DNA of 64,000 bases, taken from assembly GCA_036345935.2 (NCBI GenBank), contig JADWOT020000007.1, forward strand, positions 2,120,385 to 2,184,384, read 5' to 3'. The notes under the pieces were generated by a model. The model searched no databases. It saw only the letters and a list, made by a program, of their open reading frames with translations, and was not told where the DNA came from. The DNA is from Taenia hydatigena (taxonomy: Eukaryota; Platyhelminthes; Cestoda; Cyclophyllidea; Taeniidae). How positions within the stretch are numbered: the stretch's first letter is position 1; each line of letters begins with the position of its first letter. Of the stretch, positions 36,730-49,239 are shown piece after piece. The translations under genes and the position numbers were made by a program.

Positions 36730-39700
36730 ATGTACTGTTGGCAATGATTGGTGGGAGGAGAGGGTCATGATCAAGAGCCATTCAAACTTGATGGGAAACT
36801 TTGGAAAAATAAATTTAAGGTTGACATTAATAGACTTTAAAACATTGCTCATGCATGCTTAAACACTTGGTCGCACATTTTGCGTGAAGTCACAAGTCAT
36901 CATTTAGGCTTTACTGTTCTGTGTTGTGGAAGCAAACCATCGAATCAGTGTTCGTTTCTCTTCTTCCCGATGTAGAGACCAAGGCGCGCTGTCTTTACAA
37001 AAGGCGATGGTTCTAAAATGACTGTGTTTACGACTACCACTAAGTGGCTTATCTCCATAACAGCGCAGTTCCACAGCCAAAACCACACATGCCATATTAA
37101 AACTTCAAACTATACGTTTGTGAGGTCCCAATGGGGACAAGGCACACAATCGCCGTAAATATTCAAAAGCCCTTCTAGAATCGCAGTAGAAATATCATAA
37201 AGGTGAATGGAAGTGGGTATAAAAAGCACTTAATCTTACCAAACAGCTGGAAGGCGAGTAAGAGGAATACGATCACGATCCTTGCTTGCATTAGTATGTA
37301 AGCTGATTAGCAAGAGCCTATCTGGTTAATTTATGCTAAGAAATGTGTGGAATCGATTTGTTGTAATTTTTTGTCTACGCATGGGTCAACGTGTTGCGAA
37401 TGTTGGTACAATAAAATGTAACTTCCAGAACAACTCGGTTGTTTGACGTGTGCGATGAAGGTGTATTGACACTAATATATGACAAAGCGCTACTTCTGGT
37501 GACACGCAGATAGTACAATGCGTACCTAAGTAAGGGTCATGCAAAATTCCTTCTCTCTCTCCGCGAATGCACCATTTTAATTTACCTTAGTTTAATCTAT
37601 TTTGGTTTGTATCAGTCAAATCAGGGTTGAGAGACATCAGCGATGTTGAAGAGCCATAATATACGGCGCTTTTTGAAGGAAGAAGCTGAATTTGTTCATA
37701 CGCGTCAATTTTATAGACGTCAAGAGAGGGCTTGAAGCATAATGATGTGAATTAATTAGCTGCTAGATCGTTCGACATTTCCATACGCGCTTCAATGGTG
37801 CAATTGTTTGCATTGTGTCTGTGTGGCGGCGCCGTTTCTAGCTGTGTCCACACAATTCTCAGTCCATCATCATCATCATCATCATCACCAAGACTGCTAC
37901 TGTTAATGTACATGTGGCCTATGCATCGGCAACATTTGCAGATTAAATGGCCTCAGAGTCCTTGTTTTTGAATTTGTTTCTTGCGACAGTGATTGTGGGG
38001 ATGATCTCCTTTGCATAGCTTAGCGGTGTTGGTTAGGGACCTTAAGCCTTTCTCAAGAATAACGAACACCTGACTTTGGGATGGGGAGTGAGAAAGTGGA
38101 GATTTAAAGAATAGACAAATTGCATGCACATACTCGCTTACTGTTTAAATGCGTACATCTATTTATTGAGGCTCTTTATCAACATGTTTTTCTTCCGTTC
38201 ACCAGTTTGCCTCTAACTTGAGCTTGCGGATCTTGAGTAATGTAAGTGAGTCTTAAGGTCGCTGTGCTGGTTGGTTCCCGTAGTAGTTAGTCTACACAAT
38301 TTCCAGTTAATCTGTTTTGGACTGCAGCAGGAGAAGAGACCTTAAAGGTATTATTAAATCAGGATGTGGAAACGATATGCAATGGTGTGTCATACCATGG
38401 TAAGGCCAGTGCGTGATGATGGAATCCTCGTGGGGCGTAATTTGAATGACACTGGGAGGCTAGAGGCGTTGGTTTTAAAAGCCTTGAATCGAAATGTGTT
38501 CCTTGTCTCATGTCATTTATCGAGTAAATAAGCAACACAAAACAGAGACATTAATATGATACCAGCAGAAATGAGGCTATTGGAACTAAATAGCCGCTCT
38601 GAATAGCATGAACTTGCACAGAATGACAGAGATCGCTTTTAGCTTAGCCACCATTTTGTAACTTCATGCTGAATTCAATTGATGCGATTGGCTTAGCGAG
38701 CGCTTTACGTTTAAGATTTGTACTTCCGCTGATCGTCAGAGCATCCAAGCCATACCACCGGTCATCCAGCCTTTATGCGCGTCTACACTGCACATTCTGT
38801 CTAAGTATTATGAATTCGGATTCTTGTCGGAGAAGACTTGGATGCTGCGTAAGTGGTAGCGAAAAGCGAAATGGTCACAAATTGATGACTAGATCGCCAA
38901 GTTGAAATCAGTGATGATTTTTATCAGAGGTGATGCAAATAATGTCTACTTTAGACAGCTACCACACATCCGTGTCCTAAAGGAAAGACGCTAACAACAG
39001 TAGGGAAGACAGCTAAGAAACATCTAGATAAGATCAATACGAAGACATCTACGATAACCATTTGAAAATGTCAATAAAATGAATACGCGGCACTCCTCTT
39101 CCACCTTCACACTGACTAAATGGAGTCCGAATGGACTTGATGCACCTAGGCGGCACTGAAATGGGAACAAAGTGTCCGGCACATTCTCCATTTCCCCATA
39201 CAGTTAACAAAGCAAACAAGATCCAGATCTCCTTGTATTGTATTGATGCGAATGATTTGTGGTGTTGTTCCTGAAAGAGGGGAGAAGAGGACTACGAAGT
39301 GAGCGTTAAGGATGCCAACCCCCAAAAATTTCACACTATTTTCTAAGTGCCTGAACAGCCACAATAGATGTGTGACTAATTTGCTCCTATTTCACAACCT
39401 CTTCTTGTCATTCACTAGTCTTGATCGAGAAATAACCTATCCACTCATCTGATATCCAACCACCATCTGCCTAGCGTCGACCCCACCTACATTAGATTGA
39501 GCCATTTATCCCTCTGAATCATTCATGGGGTAGGACGGTCATACAATTCGATGGCATCAATTAGACCAACACCCGAAAATTGCACCCACGGTTTGCCTGG
39601 ATATTTAGAATAACTGAAGGTGATTGAATTATGGTCCTTCCTGCATACGGGATAGTCCGCGAAGACTGGAGGACGAAAGCTGGTGCGAACTCCTGCCAAT

Positions 39701-39930
39701 CGGAAGCGAAGGAAGACATTTTTGCAAAAGTTCGATTAGTTCATTAAAAATTCTAAGAGAATCAATATTTTCCACGCCATGTTGACTGCCACGGAAGAGA
39801 TCTCAGCTTCGTAGCTCCCCTAACAAGAACATGTGATTTCACACTTTCGTCCTGGGAAATCAAAATAAGGCTCTTGCATTATCATTGTTGCAGTTCGCCA
39901 TTGTCGCCGCTTCATCTTCTTAGTATGGCC
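36730..39930. other. No confident gene
   Basis: A TATAAAAA motif near 37219 and the CAT microsatellite at 37865 are the only features noticed. Frames at 38666-38905 and 39146-39364 have no support. Confidence 0.4.
37865..37888 (+). repeat. (CAT)n microsatellite
   Basis: About seven to eight tandem CAT units, in non-coding surroundings. Confidence 0.9.
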
Positions 39931-39932
39931 TT

Positions 39933-40289
39933 CTAGTCATAACAATAGTTCCCCGCATATATACTGGGCGTTAGTAAGTAGTGTACTCCCCGCGGCTTTT
40001 TTGGGATGATAAATGGCTGGGTAAGGTTCAGGATGCTGCGGTTTGGGTTCTTGGGGTTAAAAATGTAAAATAATGAGCACAAAAGCATGGAATTATTTGC
40101 CTTAAACTTTGGGTTGCATCTTCGTTGCAAAGTTCTTTTCTCTACGCCGGCCAGTTGATTAAAGAGGTGTGCTTTGTCAGTACTGCAGGCCATAAGGTTC
40201 CAGGATGCCATGCGGCTGGACGCGCACTTGCACACGCTGAAGACAAACGCACTCAACCACACAAGCGAAGCACTCAACGGCGCTCCCAC
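39933..40289 (-). CDS. Candidate small secreted protein
   Basis: The 118-codon frame starts M-G-A-P-L-S-A-S-L-V-W-L-S-A-F-V-F-S-V-C, a plausible signal peptide, and then has a single dibasic Lys-Arg site (G-V-E-K-R-T-L-Q-R-R-C). That layout is compatible with a processed secretory peptide, but there is no repeated peptide or amidation signal (Gly-Lys-Arg). No upstream regulatory signal was identified and no family is recognised. A chance ORF remains quite possible. Confidence 0.28.
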   Translation of the reverse strand: MGAPLSASLVWLSAFVFSVCKCASSRMASWNLMACSTDKAHLFNQLAGVEKRTLQRRCNPKFKANNSMLLCSLFYIFNPKNPNRSILNLTQPFIIPKKPRGVHYLLTPSIYAGNYCYD

Positions 40290-42880
40290 CGATGAACCCC
40301 TTTGGGTAGTTGAATAACAAGGATTAACAAGTTTACAAAAATTTTGAAAAAATTAGGGATGTACCTGTGAGGATTGTTAAATTCATTACCGGAATTCTTC
40401 TTCAGAATGACGACATTTGACAGCTGCTATGCCCATTGGCTCAAATAGAACATCGGCCGACAACAGCGTGATCGATGGAACATGCAGCCTTTTTCCTTAC
40501 GGGTGAGGCGATTCAAATCCTCTGAAGGCTAATATTTGGCAAATTTGGAGCAAAATACACAAAATTGCTTTGTAGCTACTTGACCATCCTTCAATTTTGA
40601 AGTTATCTGTGATTTCAAGTAGCTTTCGCAGTCGTAGAATTGTGTTAAATAGGTCTTATGGCGCCGGCAAGGTGCGACTGAATCTGGGGAAGCTTAACTC
40701 GCTTATCAGTTTATAAAAATATTGGTACTACTTGTATCTGTATAGGAAGGGGTGGTTAATGGGTGGGTCTGCAAGAAGGTGGCTTGAGCGTGTGCCGTCG
40801 CCATAGTGACTGCACTGAATGACTCTGCAGCGAAGGAACTGGATTAGCCAGCCAAAATTATTTACAAACGTGAAAGTCCCCAATGTCGGGACTGATTTAT
40901 TCACGTCTCTACAGAGAATCTTTGCAAGGCCGTTCGACCTGGATAAAGGGTGATTCGCCCAAACTAATGATTACCTTGTGACAATTAACACGAAGGAGCC
41001 ATTAGAGCAGCTTTAGCCATTCATTTCGTCTTGATTATATCTATAGGGTCGAGTGCTTCTGCATTTAAATGCTTCCCACCCCTATGGAAAACATAACGCT
41101 GCATCCTTGCAGTACTACTTATTAACGGAAATCCATTCAAAATTATGACTACAGTAAAAGCCTTTGCTGATTTTTGACCCCTCCTTTGGTTTGACAAGCA
41201 ATGAATGCTAAGCATGTATCGGTACTTCCAAAATTTGCACCGATTTTGGAGGCATATATTAATTTGACGTCGGATTAAACAGGAAAACAGGACGGTCGTT
41301 TCTAATTATCGAAATGGTTAAGCACGATTACCTGAGGCGTGAGTTGGGAGTGAGCGAAGAGGTAGATAACAGGACATTTAATTATGGGCAGACTTCAGTG
41401 ATAAACGGGCCGAATTGTGGTGCATATATTCGCGGTTGCGCAGTCACGTAAATCGCCTATGAATGTTGAGTGTTGAGAAAGCACGCAAAGGAATGCACCA
41501 GTGAAGTAAGGAAGATAGGCGAGAAGAATTGGATGCTGAATGCCCTAATGGATAGTTTGGTGATCCTAATCATCGAACCGAACATCAAAGCTCTTATCGT
41601 CTTAGGTAGCCAAATTGCCTTAAGTTAGAGCGCAGAGTTTTCGCCTCGAATTCAGAATGATATCAGAACATAAACAAGCGGTGCTCCAAATACAAACAAT
41701 GACGGTGCACAAATTTAACTAACTGTGTTTAAACTGAGGTTTATGAGCTGTTATATCCCTAAGTCTACTTGAATAATTGATTGGATCATAACTCAAGGCG
41801 GATTACTCACATGCAAGCAACTGTGAAAACTGCAAAACTTTGAAAGCAAATTTTTACAAAGGATTTGCAAAGTCATACATAGAATTTTGTTTCAACGAAT
41901 TAGTTCTGCTCGGGAAGCCGCCTGCTTTACAGATCAGGACTGCATGACTATAGATCATGTGTGAAGTTGGCTTTAGTGTCTTGGATTGTTGTCATCGTTG
42001 CCACCGTTGTGAGAATCCTGAAGATGGTTAGCGAGTAGATACTGCGGTTGGGGGTGCAAAGGTCACTGAGCATCAAAGCAAAGAGAATCGAGTAAATGGG
42101 CGCTTTGATATCTGCAGCACTGATAGCACGAGTTTCCACAAATCGACCCCGTTATTTGGTCTGGATATCAGGTCTTTGTGGATCATAAGCAGCCCTCCCA
42201 CCGTGTTTGCGAGACAGAGTCGCTGTAGTCATTTAGTGGTTTAGTCTTGATGTCACCTGTCTTGCGGCATTTCAATTCATTTGGTCCGAAGCGTACCTGC
42301 TAAAACGCAATTTCATTATGCATGGGCAACTTACAAAATCTTACCGTTTGAAGACGCTGACGGGACCTTCGCCTTGTGACTGTTCTTCCGTTAAACCACT
42401 GTTCTCCTTAGTCTGATTAGTTCCGTGCAAAGTTTGCAGGGGGTAGAGTGGACATTGGTTATCCGGGTTGGTAAGAATTAGGCTTCATCATGGGTATTTG
42501 TGCAAATTCTTGCGCAGGTTGCCATGCCTTGTCGAGCAGCACTCATTATCTCAATCCGGCAATGGTAGTTCCGGAATATCGTAAATATTAAGCACTTCAA
42601 CAAAGCCATAACCTGCCGTATACGACCTTTTTCAACTAAACTAAGGCATAATTGCAGTGAGCAGATGCACGCTAATTATTCTTTTAAGCAGAATTCAAAA
42701 ACAAGTGAAATGATTTATTACGAGTGCAAATATTTTTGGTCAATGCATTAATAGACGTCATTAAGCAGAAAAATTAAGGCTGTCACCTCGTAGAGGCGGT
42801 GGGAGCAATGGCATAGACGATTGTTCAGGATCCACACAAAAGATTAATCCGCACGTTAAATGGTCAATTTATCACCTGTT
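40290..42880. other. No gene seen
   Basis: No supported coding, RNA or repeat feature on either strand. Confidence 0.4.
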
Positions 42881-42884
42881 TCAG

Positions 42885-43096
42885 TAACCCTCAGACCGGA
42901 AAACATTCACGTATCTGTTGAAGCAAATGCAACGTGCAGAAACATTCTCAACCAAGGAGACGTTCTTCGAGAATTTTGTCAACAGAGGGGAAGATTGATA
43001 CCTATTCTGACAGTGGCATGGACTGCGTGTCGACGTCCCAATCTTAGGAGAATCTTCACTACTTCGATTTTGTTTTGTTCAAAGCGCGTCTACTAA
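42885..43096 (+). CDS. Candidate terminal exon, unknown product
   Basis: A good acceptor (atttatcacctgtttcag) precedes a phase-1 exon reading T-L-R-P-E-N-I-H-V-S-V-E-A-N-A-T-C, then C-Q-Q-R-G-R-L-I-P-I-L, and ending at TAA 43094-43096 (about 70 codons). The composition is protein-like. No upstream exon with a matching donor was identified and the family is unknown. Confidence 0.3.
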
Positions 43097-43470
43097 AGTT
43101 GCATAGGACGTAAATCAGTTCATTAATGAAGAAGAACAAACTGAAGTGTCTAATAAGCAAATTAATGCCGTGAAAACTAGGAAAATTCGAATGCCGCTGA
43201 GTAGTTGCCAAGAACTGCGAAAAGTAACAGCAAGCACGCGCAATAAGAGAAAGAAGAGACTGAGGTAATGGAGGTGGATGATAGAAAGCATAAGGTAGGA
43301 AATGTGAGGCAACGTCATTGCTAGCGATCATACTATGTAGAAAGCACCAAGGTTAAGCTACTTCAGATCGGATTAGTAGTTGCGCGGGTAGCAGGCCAAA
43401 ATATTCGGTGTACAGGTCCTCTCTCTCTCTTCTCAATCGCCCACCACTTCCTTCCACCCTTCTCTACTTG

Positions 43471-43487
43471 CACTGCACTGCACTGCA
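43471..43487 (+). repeat. Short CACTG tandem repeat
   Basis: Three to four CACTG units after a long pyrimidine-rich tract (43418-43468). The pyrimidine asymmetry explains the Ser/Pro/Leu-rich shadow frames here. Confidence 0.7.
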
Positions 43488-44224
43488 ATCCACCCCAACT
43501 TGGACCATCGCAACCACATTCCTTTGCTGCACGGCATCCGGATTTCCATTCCAATGTGTGCCATCATTGGTCGCCTCCATGCTTGATACGCGCTGCGCAT
43601 CTGTTTGCAATGGCATGTGTGCCTGCCTTAATAACGAAGAGGAGATGGCGGTGGAGGATGCCTGATGGCGAATAGTGAATGAAATGGTGTGTGGATAAAT
43701 GGCTGGTAGGCGGATAAGAGGAGAAAGGAAACTATCATAAGCACTAATGCTTCTATTTATTTATTTCCATGAAAGTACAGGCATGGTCGGGAATCTAGAG
43801 CTGCTGCATGCTTTGAGTTGACGTTGGCTGATTTGTTGCAATCGCATTCAATGGCGGGCAGGCAGATATAAATGCTATACTTGCTCTACATTCCCGATGT
43901 TTTAGAGTCATTCCCGTCTGCGCATTGACCGTTAATTTGGCCTCGCAACTAGATTTAACACTGTGTGGAAAATAAATGGCTTTGATTTCGGAGAAGAGTA
44001 CCTAAGTTTTAAAAAGAAAATCCGTCGCTATAATGTAGCAAACATTAGGCAATTATTGACTGGGTGCTGAATCAAGCAATTTATAGGACTTGCAGTTAGA
44101 AGTCATGGTCCTGCGCGAGTCAAACAGCATCTGCGGACACTATTGCAAATGACAATGCATCTATCTTGATGGTTTGCTAATTTACTGAAAGCACAACTCT
44201 TGTGTTCCAAACGAACATCTGATA

Positions 44225-44385
44225 CATGTAGGCAGCAATAGCAGTGCACACTCGGTTTTAGCACTTCTTCCTTCTAATTGTTGTTGTAGATTCAAGTGGA
44301 CATCAGAGTTGCCCGACCTCACTACCGCTAACGCCAGCATCGATGTTGTGGCGACCACAATTGGCGGCAACGTGGAAGAGCACTT
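44225..44385 (+). repeat. Dispersed repeat family A, copy 3 (partial)
   Basis: It begins at the 'gtgcacactcggtttta' segment shared with copy 2 and includes the acceptor-like 'aattgttgttgtag' and the frame K-W-T-S-E-L-P-D-L-T-T-A, then A-S-I-D-V-V-A-T-T-I-G-G-N-V. Similarity stops near 'cgtggaagagcact'. It ends about 100 bases before the first exon of the gene at 44548-45332. Confidence 0.6.
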
Positions 44386-44547
44386 CACCCAGCGGATCTT
44401 CCTCTTCCAACGCAGCTGATCATCCACTACCTCCCGCACTCCTCACCTCCTCCCTCGTTTCCGTCTCCTCTCCTGCCTCCTTCCTCACTCATAGATTCAA
44501 GCCGTGTTACCTAGTACGACTGGCGGCGACACCAACATCTCTCGACG

Positions 44548-45332
44548 ATGTCACCAAACATACCGGTAAGAGCCCATCGCTTCCCATTACAGCCTTCATT
44601 CTTTACTCATCTTCCTCTGGTCGCATTCACTCATTCGTATTTCTTCCCTCGCTCGGGCCTCACCCGTGACAATAAAACACAGGACAGCCTCAGAGGCCGA
44701 CGGGAACAGACGCAGAGCGATGGCGACGAGGTCGAGTTGATGGGGCACGAGGAATTGGAATGTGACCTGTCCGACTACTTGACTTTGACGAGTCAGTGGT
44801 CGGATATGGATGAGCAGGCGGAGTGGTGGCAGTTGCCACCTTCCCAGATGGCATCTGATTCTGCCACGTCGTCATCGCTCACCACAGTGACACTATTGCC
44901 GGCAAGTCAATTGTCAACCACGCGGGGAGCGACGGAGGAGGTAGGTGTGGAATTTGAGGCTGAGGTAGAGCCAGGTGAAGGGGAGGAGGGTGGAGGAAAA
45001 AGAGATGTAAATATGGTAAGGCGATCGCAAGAGGGAAAATACAGGGCTCTGTGCAACTTAATCGACTCTGGTGAGTGACTCAAATACTTGTGCCATTGTA
45101 CCTAGAACCAAGTAGGTTAGCCAGCCATCTAGTGCTTGCCTCAACACTTCAGCCAAGAGCTGACTTGTTGCACTTCTCTTATCCTAGCTACTCATCCGCT
45201 TCCTCTGGCTCGTCTACTTCCTTCGGTAAGCTTGCACTCTTTACTTCATCCTCCCGTTCGCCATGTCAATATCTTTCCCACCCAGGAGAACATACTTTCT
45301 TCTTCGACTCTTCTTCCACTGTAGTGGTTTAA
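44548..45332 (+). CDS. Four-exon gene, acidic Ser/Thr-rich protein of unknown function
   Basis: Coding exons are 44548-44565, 44683-45070, 45133-45225 and 45286-45332, separated by introns of 117, 62 and 60 nt. Donors are CCG|GTAAGA, CTG|GTGAGT and TCG|GTAAGC; acceptors are aacacag, ccatctag and ccacccag. All phases agree, and the total of 546 nt gives 181 residues plus TAA. The first exon probably starts at 44495, after 'ttcctcactcatag', leaving a 5' UTR with an in-frame stop before the ATG. The protein has an acidic N-terminal half (DGDEVELMGHEELECDLSDY), a Ser/Thr stretch, a Glu/Gly run (EVEPGEGEEGGGKRD) and a Ser-rich tail ending SSSTVVV. No domain, signal peptide or membrane segment is seen. 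It may be a disordered regulatory protein; this is inference. Confidence 0.6.
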
Positions 45333-45566
45333 ACGACTAAGGAGGCGTCTTTACAACCTATTTTCCTCGTGCTGCTGCTGCCATCGCTGTATTTAACCCC
45401 CAATCCAGCTGAGTGATTCCCCAATTCTTAAACCAATTTATCGAGCAGTGATTTGACGATTTAGCTGAGTAGTTGATTGACTTTTTTGACTGATTAATTA
45501 AATGGTTTATCCATACTTCTGCTTCTTTACATCTATTTAACCCGTTACTTCGTTTGATAAATTGTC

Positions 45567-45572
45567 AATAAA
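45567..45572 (+). terminator. Poly(A) signal AATAAA
   Basis: A canonical AATAAA lies 235 bases after the stop codon of the four-exon gene, on the same strand and followed by a GT-rich stretch (gtggttgtgcgtttt), as expected for 3' end formation. Confidence 0.55.
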
Positions 45573-46528
45573 GTGGTTGTGCGTTTTAATTACCAGTTCA
45601 CTAAAGCACTGTGGTGGTAGATTGATTCGATCCGTGAAGACAGAGTTGAGGTCGTGGCACCGGTTCTCGAATGTCTACCAGCTTAGTACTACTCTTTAGC
45701 CCCTTTCACACCAGTTAATAAGAGAACCTGCAAAATGTCTTACTCGTGAGTTCCTTTCTTTTTCCTTTGGATGGAAATTCTGTGGTCGGCAGCGTGGACT
45801 CTTAACGCATTTCATACGCCGCCGATAAGTTGTGATGGCTGAGGCCGTAGGTTCTTCGATGGCAAGACCGAGGGAAACGCTTGGATTAGGAGATGGGCTA
45901 TTGAATGCCTAAGTGTTTTGATTTACTCTTGACTATGCGAAACGGGACCACTCTGGATCGCAACCATCACCTTAAAGTAATGTAGGCAACCCGAAGCCTT
46001 ACTGCGTGCATGCCCTAACACTTGGTCCTTTTTCTCTTTCAAGTTAGTTCCAAACTTCTTGCATCATGCTCTATGTAGATAATGTGTCTCCATGGTTTTC
46101 GCAAGATGCGAATCAGTGCAATTCACCCATTCTTCAGCTTGCATTTCGAGACATTTTTATGCACATTGTTGCCATTTGTGATTCCTATCTCTCTGTCATG
46201 GGGTGTGTTGCATCTGGTGGCCGGAAATGCTAAGCCCCACTTTGGTAATAGCGGTGCCTTAAGACTCCGCCAACCCGCGGACATGCTTATTGTCGACCCC
46301 CTTACTCTCTATATTTGTTATTTTCTTCCTGATCCTAAATTACTAGTAGAAGTGCATTTTTGGCTTCATGAGTAACGTGGTGGCCAAACCTAGCCAAGAC
46401 ATTTAAACTAGATGTTGAACAGTTACGCATGAATTTCATCCAAGCTGAGCGACCTTTGTGTAGTAAACGCCCATGGTCTAATGCAAAAGCAAATTCTGAC
46501 CTCTGCAGCCGTTGCGTGATCCATTTTC

Positions 46529-46920
46529 TATAAAAGTATGTGATCTGTATTTCTCAAATGGACGGCGAATTGAAGATCTCACTCAGGTTGAGAGGGTAAA
46601 TGAAATGTTGCTGTCGCTGCTGCTACCACTGCTGCCATTATCGTGCAACCAGGGAAATGACACTGGTAGGGCGACATCTTACTAATGGCATGCAGTGAGA
46701 GGGATTGCCTTCCTCCTTTGCGGCAGTCCCAGATGCCTCTTTGATAAAAGAGTGCGATCTGTATCTGCCAGAGAAGGGGTGATCAGAGCGGAGCCCTCGA
46801 TGGGGTCCGATGCGTGGGCTATGAGCTGAATTCAGTTGCTAATGCCGCAGTCAGTGAGACAACTTTGGTGAGGCGACCTCTCACTGACGACATACAGTGA
46901 ATGAGATTTGCCCACGAATT
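46529..46920 (+). repeat. Degenerate tandem duplication, about 200-215 bp units
   Basis: The segment 'ataaaagtatgtgatctgta' near 46530 recurs as 'ataaaagagtgcgatctgta' near 46744. Later 'ggtagggcgacatctta' near 46665 recurs as 'ggtgaggcgacctctca' near 46867, each followed by a 'cagtga...gatttgcc/ggattgcc' end. The copies are well diverged. Confidence 0.55.
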
Positions 46921-49140
46921 TAGCTTATTTCAGGTACTTTAGGTTTATAAGCTCCATTCGTCTGTGATGAAGAAGGTAGGAGGGCACACAGCCACATTTG
47001 CACTTCTGCGTGTAGCGCTTTGCCAGTTCTGCGTTTGAATTTCGCGATTGACGACTAATATTGCATCTTTAATTCAACTAATACAATCAATCAATATGAT
47101 GCGAATTTATTTATCCAGTACTGTAAATATTCCGTTACACTTCATTCCAATGTGAAACGTCCAGTTGCTTCCATAGCTGCCCATCCTGCGGGTGCTATGA
47201 TCTGACACCATGCAGAGCGAACGCGTTCTATCGAAATAAATAATAGAGTGGCTGATGCTTGCTAAGCGAATATTATGGATTCATAGGCGCTAATTAGTGC
47301 TCTTTCCCCTTTGCGTGTGCCTATGTGTGATTCCTCGAAGACTTTCCAACTAAAGCATTTCCATGGGCCAAAAATCCTCTCATTTTGTGGCTACTGATCG
47401 CTCCATTCCTAGGAACTCTGGCGACAAACATGGGATGGGCTTGCTAACTGCTCATTGCAATGACTCATGCGTGAGCCCATTGGTGTTGGTTATCAGCGCA
47501 CCTATCAAACGAGCAGACTCTAACGCGTTCCCGTAAGAGGCACATAAACGTTGTGGACTGCACCCACATTGGCGTCGAATGATGAAGTAGTATGCAAGAG
47601 CACGCTGCTTAATACCGTACAGAAGGGCAAAGTTACCCTTCGCATGGTTAGAAAGGCCATACTTCGAAACGTAACTATATCCTCCATAGACTGACTTGCT
47701 TTTAGTACAAGATCAATTTTAACCTTATCCCATCATGTAGTGACATTTTGTATGCAATTCCGACTTGCACTACTCACAATTTTTAGCAATAACCTGAGGT
47801 TTTGACCTGCTATGACTTCTCCTTACGTTGCATGATTCATCGATGCCTACCGCAGTGCATCTCTTAATAACGGTTCCTACAGTTCAAGAACAACACTAAC
47901 CTCCACGCTATAAGATTTCGCAGTTAGCACAAGCAAGCGTTAGCAATGCTATCTTCACCAGCAGTAGGTTTTTTTTCCGTTGTGAGGTATGGATGAATGA
48001 TTGGGCCATTTTAAATTAAAGAAATGTAAAGCATTTGCGATCAATGCGTGGAAATGCTTTGGCGCTTTACTTTCCTTTCTCTTTAAGCGCAAACTCTTTC
48101 GAACTTACAGAAGTCATTCCCTCGTTGCTCAATTTTTGTGTCGCCAGCGATTTGCGCTAGTCTGAATAAGATATTGCAGCACATATCAATTGATGTATTC
48201 TGCGTACTCTAAGAAATGGCATTAAAAGAGCCCTCTAAATACCAGCCCTATTGTCATGAAAGAGCAGTGGATCCTTGCCAACATTGCTAAATTCGTCTAG
48301 TTGCTCATCATTGCCTGAATTCAGCCCCTTTAATACAGCAATCAAGTGTGAAGCATTTGGGAGAATGGATTCGTGTTTGAAATGACGCTCTAATCAAGGC
48401 CCTTTTACTCAACAAACTTTGGATAAACTTACATCAGGCATGCCTACTCTCCTTCACTTTTAAATAAGTGTGGCAGAAGTTTTTCCTTATTACGCTAGTC
48501 ACTTTGGTGAGAGATGCACATTTATGAGGTGTCAAATGATAAGATCTGTGTAGTACTCTCAAGTCACGGCAGCGAATTCGCCTTGTCAAATGCACTTTGT
48601 CTTCGCGGTAAAACATTGATTACAGTACATTGATGGAGTTAATTGCGCTTCTATTTAGAAAAAGCGCAAAGGCTTGCCCCATTCATTGCAATTCCTTCAA
48701 AGGCTACTCTTATTGGTCTTGTGTGCTTAGGCCCAATTTTCAATACTTTGAAATGTGTAAAACCGTGCGGTCCGGAAAGCCGCTTATCGCATTTTGGTGT
48801 TAACTTAACATTTTCTTAGCATTGAGTTTACTGATGAGGATATCATGGCACACTATGCTTATTTCTATTTAGCTTTCGCAATCCGGCTTTGCTTTGCATT
48901 CGAAGAACAACTTAGTAGTGAATCCTGTGCTACTACATGCAATCACAAAAATGTATGAATGCAAACGCGTGGTTAATGTCTAGTTGGTGGACATGCTAAG
49001 TGAGCGCATGCCAGTATGCTGGCAAATCCTGCCGCCTGGTCAGCAGAAAAAAAGAATAGAGAAGTGATTTGAAGTGGCAGGCGAACACTTTGCGAATCGC
49101 CCTGGCAAGCCAGGTAAGCGAGGCGTCGATGCGGGATGGA

Positions 49141-49202
49141 GCTATACCCGACCATGTGAATAAGCAAACGATTAAATCGCTACCACTGCGCCACCCCGCT
49201 CA
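49141..49202 (-). repeat. tRNA-like segment (SINE head)
   Basis: The minus strand has a perfect A-box-type run 'tggcgcagtggtagcg' preceded by 'gagcgggg'. The B-box region (ggtcgggtatagctcc) is degraded and no cloverleaf closes. It lies directly upstream of a family B copy. Confidence 0.4.
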
Positions 49203-49239
49203 CAATGCATGTATCTTTTAATTTAGTTTATGTCCTTTA

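Larger units (their letters stand above)
45580..49230. other. No confident gene; holds a degenerate tandem duplication
   Basis: Apart from the duplicated segment at 46529-46920 and a tRNA-like segment at 49141, nothing is supported. The frame 46082-46375 (+) lacks splice or domain evidence. Confidence 0.4.
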
